The notes under the pieces were generated by a model that searched no databases, was not told the origin of the DNA, and saw only the letters and a list, made by a program, of their open reading frames with translations. A stretch of 64,000 nt of DNA, from NCBI GenBank assembly GCA_002298915.1, contig DBML01000001.1:186001-250000 (forward strand). Direction: 5' to 3'. This document shows, piece by piece, positions 26,833 through 34,616 of the stretch (its first letter is position 1; every line of letters starts with the position of its first letter). Position numbers and translations under genes: made by a program. Source of the stretch: Clostridium sp. UBA699. Its GTDB lineage: Bacteria; Bacillota; Clostridia; Clostridiales; Clostridiaceae.

Positions 26833-27717
26833 ATGGGTGAGAAAAATTATCTGACCCCGGCTGAGATTGCGGAATACACAATCAACGCCGGGGTGGCCAA
26901 GACAAAGCTGCCTGCCCTGAACATGTTCATGCTGGGGGTGCTGGCAGGCGCATTCATCGCATTCGCTGCAGAAGGATCCAACATGGCCGCGTACAACCTG
27001 TTCTCGGGCAGCGCTACCTTCGGCCTCGGCAAGGCTTTGGCGGGAGCGATATTCGGGACGGGGCTCATGATGGTTCTGATCGCGGGCGGAGAGCTTTTCA
27101 CAGGCAACACCATGATCCTGGCAGGAATACTCGACGGCAAGGTCACGCTTGGTGAGATGCTGAGGAACTGGTTTTTCGTGTACGCGGGAAACTTCGCAGG
27201 AGCTCTGCTGATAGCATTCATGATGAACGGATCCGGGCTTTTCGGAAGCAGCTCAGGGCTGCTGGGAGGCGTGACTATAAAAATCGCAGCGTACAAAACT
27301 GGGCTGACCTTCACCCAGGCCTTTTTCCTGGGAGTGATGTGTAACTGGCTGGTGTGCATCGCGGTATGGATGTGCTACGGCGCTAAGGACATGGCAGGAA
27401 AGCTGCTTGCCGTGTTCTTCCCAATATGGCTGTTCATAACGTCGGGCTTCGAACACAGCGTGGCGAACATGTACTACATCCCTGCGGGGATCCTGGCAAA
27501 GGGCACAAAAGCCTGGGCGGACTCAGCACTCGCTTTGGGGGTCACGCCTGAGAAGCTGGCACACCTCAACTGGGGGACCTTCGTTTTCAACAACCTGATC
27601 CCGGTGACGCTTGGTAACGTCGTGGGCGGCGGCCTATTCGTCGGTGCGGCCTATTGGTTTGTTTACATCAGGAAAAAGGAAAAAACGGTCGTGAAGATCA
27701 GCAAAAAAGCTGTATAA
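26833..27717 (+). CDS. focA: Formate/nitrite channel (FocA/NirC family)
   Basis: A 294-residue inner-membrane channel with six hydrophobic segments. ELFTGNTMIL near residue 88 and GVMCNWLVCIAVWM near 170 are family signatures, and SGFEHSVANMYYIP holds the conserved pore histidine. It follows fhs by 27 bases and ends the hut operon, so it most likely exports the formate made from histidine. A nitrite role is possible in the family but has no support here. Confidence 0.93.
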   Translation: MGEKNYLTPAEIAEYTINAGVAKTKLPALNMFMLGVLAGAFIAFAAEGSNMAAYNLFSGSATFGLGKALAGAIFGTGLMMVLIAGGELFTGNTMILAGILDGKVTLGEMLRNWFFVYAGNFAGALLIAFMMNGSGLFGSSSGLLGGVTIKIAAYKTGLTFTQAFFLGVMCNWLVCIAVWMCYGAKDMAGKLLAVFFPIWLFITSGFEHSVANMYYIPAGILAKGTKAWADSALALGVTPEKLAHLNWGTFVFNNLIPVTLGNVVGGGLFVGAAYWFVYIRKKEKTVVKISKKAV

Positions 27718-27760
27718 ATCAGAGCAAACTACCCATAAAACGGGTGGTTTGCTCTGATTT
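27718..27760 (+). terminator. Terminator of the hut operon
   Basis: ATCAGAGCAAACtACCC pairs with GGGTgGTTTGCTCTGAT, one of the strongest hairpins in the window, followed by TTTTAT. It marks the border between the hut operon and the AT-rich island. Confidence 0.85.
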
Positions 27761-27853
27761 TATATGGCTATGTTTAGCGCCCGGCGTCTAAGGGCACGGA
27801 TACTATGCTAAAAGTAGTTTAAAAATTATTCCTCTTAAGATGAAGGATAATAA

Positions 27854-27948
27854 TTGTTATTTATCTATAAACTGTTATAATTTTTAACAAGGATTAAATA
27901 AGAGCGAGTTGTCTGGGTGAGCTGAGCTATAAGTTCCATAGTAGCTCA
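27854..27948 (+). promoter_or_regulatory. Promoter and leader hairpin of the FAD reductase gene
   Basis: TTGTTA (27854) and TATAAT (27876) are 16 bases apart. A hairpin (TGAGCT with AGCTCA, extended by an inner five-base pairing) lies at about 27917-27947, just before the GGGAGG ribosome binding site; its role is unknown. Confidence 0.5.
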
Positions 27949-27961
27949 TGGGAGGAAAAAT

Positions 27962-29404
27962 ATGAAAGAAAATGCTCTATCTTTTGATGAAAGCTTAAAC
28001 GGTTGTCATGAAGCTGCGGACATTGTAGTTATAGGTAGTGGCTTTGCAGGTCTAGCCGCAGCCATTGAAGCGCGCAACGCAGGTGCCTCCGTAATTGTTA
28101 TTGAAAAAATGAAAGCATTCGGGGGCAATTCAATTATTTGCGATGGAGGCATAGCTGCTCCGGGAACTTCTCTTCAGAAAAAGTTCGGTATAACAGATTC
28201 CCCTGATATTATGTATAGAGATATGCTTAAAGCAGGTCTGGAAATAAATTATCCTGAACTTGTCAGGGTTCTTGTTGATAATGCAAAACTGGCTTTTGAA
28301 TGGTCACGTGATTATCTCGGAGTTGAATATCTTGACAGAGTTGACACTTTCGGGGGGCATTCAATTCCGCGTTGCTATACTGCTAAAAACATTTCAGGTT
28401 CAACTATCATAAAAAAACAGATAGGGAAACTCGAAGAACTTGGTGTGAAGGTCAAGACTGAAATATGCTTTAAGAACTTTGTTCAGAATCAAAAAGGAAT
28501 TGTTAATGGCATTGTTGCAAAAGCAGATTATGATTATAAAAATCCTGACCAGGGAAGGGATATACATATAAAAGCAAAGAAAGGGGTAATACTTGCGTCA
28601 GGTGGGTTTGGAAGCGACATAGCTTTTAGAACTGCGCAAGATCCACGTCTAACAGAAAATATAGATACTACAAATAAACCGTTTGCGACAGCCGAAGCTC
28701 TGAAAGCGGCACTCAGGATAGGAGCCGCTCCTGTGCATTTGCCATATATTCAGCTTGGGCCTTGGGCCTCGCCCGATGAAAAAGGCTATGGCGATGGACC
28801 GATGTTTTCAGAATACGTTGTATTTCAGTATGGCGTTATAGTTGATCCTGTTACCGGAAGACGATTTGTAAACGAGCTTTCAGATCGTAAAACACTCTCA
28901 GACAAAATACTTTCATCTGGTCATCCATGCATAGGTATAGCAGACTCAAAATCGGTCGTGGAATCAGGTTGGAACATAGATTGCTGCCTCAGAAAAGGTG
29001 TTGTAAAAGAATTCGGCAAGCTTAAAGAACTCGCGGCGTTTTATAATATCCAATACGAAAAACTAAAAGATACCATTCAGTTTTTCAATAAAAGTTTTGA
29101 GGGAGGAGTGGACAGGTCTTTTGATAAACCATTACTTGAAAAAGCAGGACCAATATCGAACCCTCCTTATTACGGGATCCGTTTATGGCCAAAAGTCCAC
29201 CACACTATGGGCGGCGTGAGGATAAATGTAAGGGGAGAGGTCATTGACCTTGATGGTAATATAATTGAAGGTCTTTATGCAGCCGGAGAGGTGGTTGGAG
29301 GAATTCATGGAGCAAGTCGCCTTGGGAGCTGTGCAATAACCGATTGCCTAGTGTTTGGAAGGATCGCAGGGAAAAATGCTGCCTTAAAGGATTATAATTC
29401 CTGA
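27962..29404 (+). CDS. Soluble FAD-dependent reductase of the fumarate reductase / flavocytochrome c family
   Basis: A 480-residue flavoprotein without signal peptide, haem motifs or FMN-binding domain. VVIGSGFAGLAAAIEA at about residue 23 is the FAD-binding Rossmann motif. Catalytic features of the family are mostly present: NELSDRKTLS with the proton-donating arginine near 305, HHTMGGV near 417, and GASRLGSCAI near 459. However, the position where fumarate reductases have a substrate-binding histidine (IQxHP) reads IQLGPW, so fumarate is unlikely. A urocanate-, enoate- or keto-steroid-type substrate is possible. It lies immediately after the hut operon but in the AT-rich island, convergent with an RpiR regulator. 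Confidence 0.78.
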   Translation: MKENALSFDESLNGCHEAADIVVIGSGFAGLAAAIEARNAGASVIVIEKMKAFGGNSIICDGGIAAPGTSLQKKFGITDSPDIMYRDMLKAGLEINYPELVRVLVDNAKLAFEWSRDYLGVEYLDRVDTFGGHSIPRCYTAKNISGSTIIKKQIGKLEELGVKVKTEICFKNFVQNQKGIVNGIVAKADYDYKNPDQGRDIHIKAKKGVILASGGFGSDIAFRTAQDPRLTENIDTTNKPFATAEALKAALRIGAAPVHLPYIQLGPWASPDEKGYGDGPMFSEYVVFQYGVIVDPVTGRRFVNELSDRKTLSDKILSSGHPCIGIADSKSVVESGWNIDCCLRKGVVKEFGKLKELAAFYNIQYEKLKDTIQFFNKSFEGGVDRSFDKPLLEKAGPISNPPYYGIRLWPKVHHTMGGVRINVRGEVIDLDGNIIEGLYAAGEVVGGIHGASRLGSCAITDCLVFGRIAGKNAALKDYNS

Positions 29405-29411
29405 TTGTTTA

Positions 29412-29468
29412 ATGGAAAGACCCTATAGATGGGAACACTTTTTAGTGTTCGCTCCATAGGGTCTATTT
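29412..29468. terminator. Bidirectional terminator between convergent genes
   Basis: AGACCCTAT and AACACT pair with AGTGTT and ATAGGGTCT around a TTTT loop, with internal bulges, followed by ATTTTTATT. It serves the FAD reductase on the plus strand and the RpiR gene on the minus strand. Confidence 0.7.
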
Positions 29469-30233
29469 TTATTCTAGAAGATCTGGTTTCACTGGCTGAG
29501 AAGGGGGGGATGGACTTAAATGGTTTTTCTTGGAAGCAGCCATCAGCTTTTGGATGATTTCTTCGGAGAAAATGAAGAAAACGGTTCTCGATTTCTCATA
29601 GGGTTTGAGTTCGCTGGATTGAGGAAATTTGCAAAGCCAAAAAATTCGGTCGCAGCTCGCAAATAGGTTTTTATTATATTCTTCTGTTACTATCAAGACC
29701 TCACAGCCTTTATTTTTTGCACTATTGTATATGTTCTCAAATGAGCGGAAGGTTCCAGTGGTCGTGAAAATTACAAGAAGGGTATTTTCAGCCAACATGT
29801 TCTCGATTGATATGTCATCACCTACAGCAAGTATGAATTTGTTTGAAAAAATACGCAGCCTGTACTCGAAATACTGCACAAACATGAATGAAGGCCCATA
29901 TCCGAATAATATAATTCGTTCATGATTGTTCATCAAATCAAGAAATTCATCAACAAGCGAATGATCAAAATCGTCAATAAAGTGTTTGATGCGTTCAAGC
30001 TCACTTGATTCCTTTTTTAGAGCAATTTCATTTCCATAGAGGAAATCAACGAACTGTTTATAATTGGTGAAACCTAGTTTTTTGACAAATTTGGAGATTT
30101 TGGATACCGAACAATCACATAATTCTGCTGCCTGTGTAATTTTCAAATCATCATGGAGCTTGGAACTTTCAAGAAGCTGATTGTAAATTTTATGCTCAAG
30201 TTGATTTAGTTTGCTGAAATCAATGTTAATCAT
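29469..30233 (-). CDS. RpiR/MurR family transcriptional regulator
   Basis: A 254-residue regulator: N-terminal RpiR helix-turn-helix (TQAAELCDCSVSKISKFVKK at about 33-52) and C-terminal SIS domain (LFGYGPSFMFVQYFEYRL near 108, IFTTTGTFRSF near 152) that normally binds a phosphosugar. It is transcribed away from the FAD-oxidase/ETF operon and shares its 280-base upstream region, so it probably senses a phosphorylated intermediate made by the FGGY kinase of that operon. The substrate itself is unknown. Confidence 0.87.
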   Translation of the reverse strand: MINIDFSKLNQLEHKIYNQLLESSKLHDDLKITQAAELCDCSVSKISKFVKKLGFTNYKQFVDFLYGNEIALKKESSELERIKHFIDDFDHSLVDEFLDLMNNHERIILFGYGPSFMFVQYFEYRLRIFSNKFILAVGDDISIENMLAENTLLVIFTTTGTFRSFENIYNSAKNKGCEVLIVTEEYNKNLFASCDRIFWLCKFPQSSELKPYEKSRTVFFIFSEEIIQKLMAASKKNHLSPSPPSQPVKPDLLE

Positions 30234-30358
30234 ATTAGCTTTGTGATTATCTCCTTTTGTAAATATTTTGGTATTCTGTGCTAATTAATTCTAACACCTG
30301 AAAGTGTCTTAGTAAAGTGATTATAGCATAAATTAGGTAAATATAAAACAAATTATAC

Positions 30359-30448
30359 GGAAAATTTTCCACATAATAAAGATATAGAGAAATAAAACGA
30401 TAAATTTTCCACTTTTTTATTGACTTAGCCAATCGAGAGTATTATTAT
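30359..30448 (+). promoter_or_regulatory. Operon promoter with candidate RpiR operators
   Basis: TTGACT (30420) and TATTAT (30443) are exactly 17 bases apart. Upstream lie a perfect 12-base palindrome GGAAAATTTTCC (30359-30370) and a second copy of AAATTTTCCAC 40 bases later (30402-30412), directly before the -35 element. Palindrome plus repeat near a promoter next to an RpiR gene suggests operator sites. Confidence 0.55.
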
Positions 30449-30517
30449 GTACATATAACATACATTAACCTGAGTGCACGCAGTGTTAATCCAAAAATGA
30501 ATTGGAGGATCTTAATA

Positions 30518-31990
30518 ATGAATGCAGAAAAGGTACTTGAAAGTTTAAGGGGTATTTTGTCAAACGATCAAATAAACACAGATGCCGATGATCTATATGA
30601 TGCATCAGCGGATCGTTATAAAAAATACGCTAAAGCCAGAAAGGTTTTGGATGTCCCAGTGCCAATTGCTATAGTATATCCGAAGTCAGTTGAAGAAGTC
30701 AGCCGTTTGTTAGTCTTTTGTAACGAGAATAAGGTGAACGTAATTCCAAGAGGTGGAAAAACTGCAACGGAAGGCGGACTGGAGAATTGGAAAGAACTGA
30801 CCGTTGTAATCGATTCGGAACATCTGAATCAGATAATAAAAATCGATGAATTCAATATGCAGGCTACAGTGCAAGCGGGAGTGCCGCTGCAGGTGCTTGA
30901 AGATGAATTAAGAAAAGTAGGATATACCACAGGCCATTCACCGCAATCAAAACCGGTTGCCAAATACGGCGGTCTTGTTGCAACAAGAAGCATTGGGCAG
31001 TTTTCAACTCTGTATGGCGGAATTGAGGATATGGTAGTTGGTTTGGAGTGTGTTTTCCCTGATGGACATGTTTCAAGGATCAAGAATGTTCCAAGAAGAG
31101 CTGGGGGACCAGACATAAGGCATATCGCCATCGGAAATGAAGGGGCTTTATGCTATATTACAGAAGTTACAGTCAAGATCTTTAAGTATTTTCCTGAGAA
31201 CAACAAGTTTTATGGTTACTTGTTAAATGACATTGAGACAGGAATCAATATTCTTAGAGAGGTCATGGTCAATGGCTATCGACCATCAGTTGCACGTGTT
31301 TATTCAGAAGAGGATGCTAAACAGCATTTTTACAATTTCCACAAAGATAAATGCGTACTGATATTTATGGCTGAAGGAACCGAAGGCATCGTCAAAGCGA
31401 CCTGCAAAGGTATTGAAGATGCAGTTGAAAAGTTCAAAGGTGGAATTGCTGAGCAGGTGGACAGCGCACTGATTGAGGATTGGTTCAATCACCTGAACTG
31501 GTCTCAGAAGGACATCGATGATGAAGTTGAGGGTATGATTGAGAATGACAGCCATGCAGGATTCACAACCGAGATTTCTGCAGACTGGGAAACAATTCCG
31601 AAAATCTATCATAATGTTGTCAATAGGATAAGAACACAGTATAATCGAGCTCATGATTTGACAATGCTTGGAGGCCACTCTTCACACAGCTACATTAATG
31701 GAACCAACATGTATTTCGTTTACAACTACAACATCAACTGCGCGCCAGAGGATGAGATGAGGATCTATCACCATCCGCTGCAAACGATCATAGTTGAAGA
31801 AACACTAAAGTTGGGAGGTTCAATGTGCCATCATCACGGAATCGGCAAATACAGGAATGAATGGACCACCCAGGAGCATGGCTCGGCGTTCTATATGCTG
31901 GAAAAACTAAAGGAAGCGTTTGATCCAAATGGGATAATGAACTTTGGTACGATTTTTCCCCAGGAGGAAGGAATCAAATATCAGAAGTAA
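30518..31990 (+). CDS. FAD-linked oxidase, YgcU-like (AGPS-related)
   Basis: A 490-residue VAO-type flavoprotein. The FAD domain runs from IAIVYPKSVEEVSRLL near residue 50 through VIPRGGKTATEGG near 78 and GGPDIRHIAIGNEGALC near 195; the C-terminal substrate domain ends with SMCHHHGIGKYRNEW near 440, the triple-histidine motif typical of alkyl-dihydroxyacetonephosphate synthase relatives. Length and neighbours match E. coli YgcU. It probably oxidises a hydroxy compound and passes electrons to the ETF encoded next. The ATG at 30518 follows TTGGAGG. First gene of a seven-gene operon. Confidence 0.83.
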   Translation: MNAEKVLESLRGILSNDQINTDADDLYDASADRYKKYAKARKVLDVPVPIAIVYPKSVEEVSRLLVFCNENKVNVIPRGGKTATEGGLENWKELTVVIDSEHLNQIIKIDEFNMQATVQAGVPLQVLEDELRKVGYTTGHSPQSKPVAKYGGLVATRSIGQFSTLYGGIEDMVVGLECVFPDGHVSRIKNVPRRAGGPDIRHIAIGNEGALCYITEVTVKIFKYFPENNKFYGYLLNDIETGINILREVMVNGYRPSVARVYSEEDAKQHFYNFHKDKCVLIFMAEGTEGIVKATCKGIEDAVEKFKGGIAEQVDSALIEDWFNHLNWSQKDIDDEVEGMIENDSHAGFTTEISADWETIPKIYHNVVNRIRTQYNRAHDLTMLGGHSSHSYINGTNMYFVYNYNINCAPEDEMRIYHHPLQTIIVEETLKLGGSMCHHHGIGKYRNEWTTQEHGSAFYMLEKLKEAFDPNGIMNFGTIFPQEEGIKYQK

Positions 31991-32057
31991 AGACGGCAGC
32001 ATAATGGAAATAATGCTTTAGAAGAGCAAGTTTCATAAGGATATTTAGGAGAGGATT

Positions 32058-32852
32058 ATGAAAATTATTTGTTTGGTAAAATTCATTCCGGATGTTGAAA
32101 ATTTCGTCTATGATTATGAAAAAAATGTTTTGGTCAGAGAAAATGTCAGGATGATTTTGAATCCGGATGATGCCTGTGCGGTGGCATATGCTTTAAAAGT
32201 AAAGGATAAATATCCGGAAACCTTTATTCAGATAATTACCATGGCCCCTCAGGGAGTCATTCCTCATCTTGAAGATCTCTTGAGGCTGAACGTGGATAAG
32301 GCAACACTGATTTCGGATAAAATGTACATTGGAAGTGACAGTTATATCACGAGCAAAATACTGGGCAGATATTTGGGGGGAATAGATTTCGACTGCATAT
32401 TGACAGGCACACATGCACTTGACGGAGATACTTCACATGTGCCTTCGCAGATCGGTGAACTCCTTAATATTTGCCAGGTTTCCAATGTCGTAAAAATCGA
32501 AGATGAAGCTTTCGGTTGCGAAAATGCGGTTGTTGAGGTGGATGCCGACAAGGTGTTTGCTAAATATCGAATTTCGATGCCGGCGGTTCTTAGTCTTCAG
32601 AAAGAAAGCAAGTACAAATTGCCGTATATTAAGTACAAGGATCTTGAGCTGTACGTTAGGGACAAAATTGAAATCGTTGACAATGCGTTGTTGAGGTTCG
32701 AAGCAAACGAGGTCGGCATTGAAGGTTCACTGACTCAGGTCTCGAGTACATTCATAAGAAAAATGGACAAGAAACACAAGCTTGTAATAAAGAATGATGA
32801 AGATGGAATAAACAAGGTGTTCTCATTTTTAAAATCAAAAGGATTTGTCTGA
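32058..32852 (+). CDS. Electron transfer flavoprotein beta subunit, YgcR/FixA-like
   Basis: A 264-residue ETF beta chain. MKIICLVKFIPD at the N-terminus, the NPDDACAVAYALKVKD helix near residue 36 and ALDGDTSHVPSQIGELL near 120 are characteristic AMP- and alpha-subunit-contacting segments. It pairs with the alpha subunit gene that follows. Placement after a YgcU-like FAD oxidase rather than an acyl-CoA dehydrogenase indicates an ETF dedicated to that oxidase, as in the E. coli ygc cluster. Confidence 0.87.
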   Translation: MKIICLVKFIPDVENFVYDYEKNVLVRENVRMILNPDDACAVAYALKVKDKYPETFIQIITMAPQGVIPHLEDLLRLNVDKATLISDKMYIGSDSYITSKILGRYLGGIDFDCILTGTHALDGDTSHVPSQIGELLNICQVSNVVKIEDEAFGCENAVVEVDADKVFAKYRISMPAVLSLQKESKYKLPYIKYKDLELYVRDKIEIVDNALLRFEANEVGIEGSLTQVSSTFIRKMDKKHKLVIKNDEDGINKVFSFLKSKGFV

Positions 32853-32853
32853 T

Positions 32854-33810
32854 ATGAAAAAGAGTTTAATATATTTTGAACCCGATAGCACTCAAAATTC
32901 TGTGGACCTCCTCGAGGTTGTGCGCCAGATGTATGACACTGAAGCTTGTGAAACCTATGCACTTTCAGTTGGTTTCACCCCCAAGGAGGCGGAAGGGCTT
33001 TTCGACTTCCTGATTGAGGTTCAGGATCCGGAGATCCGGAATTTTGATATAATCAGTATTACGAATGTTCTTGAGAAACTTCAGCAAGAATATAAGTTTG
33101 ACAGCATACTCGTTCCGGCCACGCATATAGGAAGAATGCTTGCACCAAGAGTTGCGATGCGCTTGGGAGTGGGATTGGTTGCTGATGTTACGGCTATCCG
33201 CCATAAGGACGGGCTTCTGGAAATGGTGAGGCCAGCCTTTAGCGGGAAAATCATGGCAGGCATCGTCAACAGGAATCGTGTACCGGTTATGATGAGCGTC
33301 CGGCAAGGTGTGTTTTCCTATAAAACAGAGGGACTCAGGCATTCCTTGAGAATTGAATATCATCCACGAAACGTGGAGAAAAGCAAAATTGAACTGATAG
33401 GAATTCGTGAAAAGGAAAAGACCAAGGATATCAGGGAGAGCGAAATACTTATTTCAGGCGGCGGAGGCACCATTCGCTATTTCCATCAGCTTCAATCGCT
33501 TGCTGACGAAATGGATGCCCAGGTTTCAGCAAGCAGGCGAATCGTGGACAACGGCATTGCTCCACGAAGCATTCAAGTAGGTCAATCCGGTAAAACTGTA
33601 AGCCCAAAACTATATGTTGCCTTGGGGATTTACGGGTCACTTCAGCATATAGAAGGGCTTAAGAATGTCGAAAACATCATCTCTGTAAACACAAACAAGG
33701 ACGCCCCCATCTGCAGTATATCGGACATAGTTGTGGAAGGGGATGCCAAAGAATTCATTGAGAAACTCACTGGTAAAATCAAACGCGAGAAAATAAAGAA
33801 AGAGGAGTAG
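32854..33810 (+). CDS. Electron transfer flavoprotein alpha subunit, YgcQ/FixB-like
   Basis: A 318-residue ETF alpha chain. The C-terminal FAD domain is clear: SGGGGTIRYF near residue 206, SASRRIVDNGIAP near 229, QVGQSGKTVSPKLYVALG near 248 and NTNKDAPICSISD near 285. The usual GISG(A/S) after the Lys-Leu-Tyr segment reads GIYGS. There is no ferredoxin extension at the N-terminus. The start codon at 32854 comes directly after the beta subunit stop, so the two are coupled. Confidence 0.87.
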   Translation: MKKSLIYFEPDSTQNSVDLLEVVRQMYDTEACETYALSVGFTPKEAEGLFDFLIEVQDPEIRNFDIISITNVLEKLQQEYKFDSILVPATHIGRMLAPRVAMRLGVGLVADVTAIRHKDGLLEMVRPAFSGKIMAGIVNRNRVPVMMSVRQGVFSYKTEGLRHSLRIEYHPRNVEKSKIELIGIREKEKTKDIRESEILISGGGGTIRYFHQLQSLADEMDAQVSASRRIVDNGIAPRSIQVGQSGKTVSPKLYVALGIYGSLQHIEGLKNVENIISVNTNKDAPICSISDIVVEGDAKEFIEKLTGKIKREKIKKEE

Positions 33811-33820
33811 GTGTGTAATT

Positions 33821-34600
33821 ATGGAAATAATGGATTTCAATATGGACTTCTTTTCATTAAAGGGAAAGAATGCAATCGTTACAGGTGGAAACAGCGGTTT
33901 GGGACAAGCATTTACAGTATCCCTGGCAAAGGGCGGCGCAAACGTAATGGCTGTCAGCATTATGGATGATGACGGGGAAACCAAGAAATGGGTCGAAGCC
34001 TGTGGAGTTCAATATAAATATGTAAAAGCTGACATCACAGAGGAAGGTGAGTGTCAGAGAGTTGTGGATGACTGCGTAAACACTTGGGGAAGTGTCGATA
34101 TATTGGTCAACTGTGCAGGTATTTGCATCAACATTGAAGATGTGACCAAGTTCACCAGAAAAGAATGGGACAAGATGGTCTCAGTTAATTTAACAGCAGC
34201 ATTTGAAATGATCCACGAGTCTTGCAAATACATGATCAAGCAGAATAGCGGAAAGATTATCAATATCGCTTCACTATTTGCATTCCTTGGCGGACAGTGG
34301 TCTCCTGCCTACGCTGCAACCAAGCACGGCATAGTTGGATTAACAAAATCAATGTGTGATGAGCTTGCGCAGTTCAACATCCAGGTCAATGCTATCGCTC
34401 CGGGTTATTTCGCAACAAAGCTGACAGAAAAGACGAGAAGTGACGCTAAGAGAAACGGTGAGATTCTTTCACATATTCCGGCGAACAGGTGGGGATACCT
34501 GGCTGATTTAATGGGAGCATGCGTATTCTTATCCAGCTCCGCTTCCAACTACGTTAATGGACACACACTTACAGTTGACGGCGGATACTTGATGAGGTAG
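33821..34600 (+). CDS. Short-chain dehydrogenase/reductase, YgcW-like
   Basis: A 259-residue classical SDR. TGGNSGLGQAF near residue 22 binds NAD(P), NCAG near 92 is structural, and YAATKHGIVG near 163 holds the catalytic tyrosine and lysine. The sequence resembles gluconate/deoxygluconate 5- or 3-dehydrogenases, so a sugar, sugar acid or polyol substrate is reasonable. It is the fourth gene of the operon and matches the place of ygcW in the E. coli cluster. Confidence 0.85.
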   Translation: MEIMDFNMDFFSLKGKNAIVTGGNSGLGQAFTVSLAKGGANVMAVSIMDDDGETKKWVEACGVQYKYVKADITEEGECQRVVDDCVNTWGSVDILVNCAGICINIEDVTKFTRKEWDKMVSVNLTAAFEMIHESCKYMIKQNSGKIINIASLFAFLGGQWSPAYAATKHGIVGLTKSMCDELAQFNIQVNAIAPGYFATKLTEKTRSDAKRNGEILSHIPANRWGYLADLMGACVFLSSSASNYVNGHTLTVDGGYLMR

Positions 34601-34616
34601 AGATTGGAGGATACTT

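Noticed and set aside
27962..29404. Urocanate reductase, because the gene directly follows the hut operon
   Set aside because: It is behind a strong terminator, has a different base composition, lacks the FMN-binding domain and has an altered substrate region, so the position is not enough.
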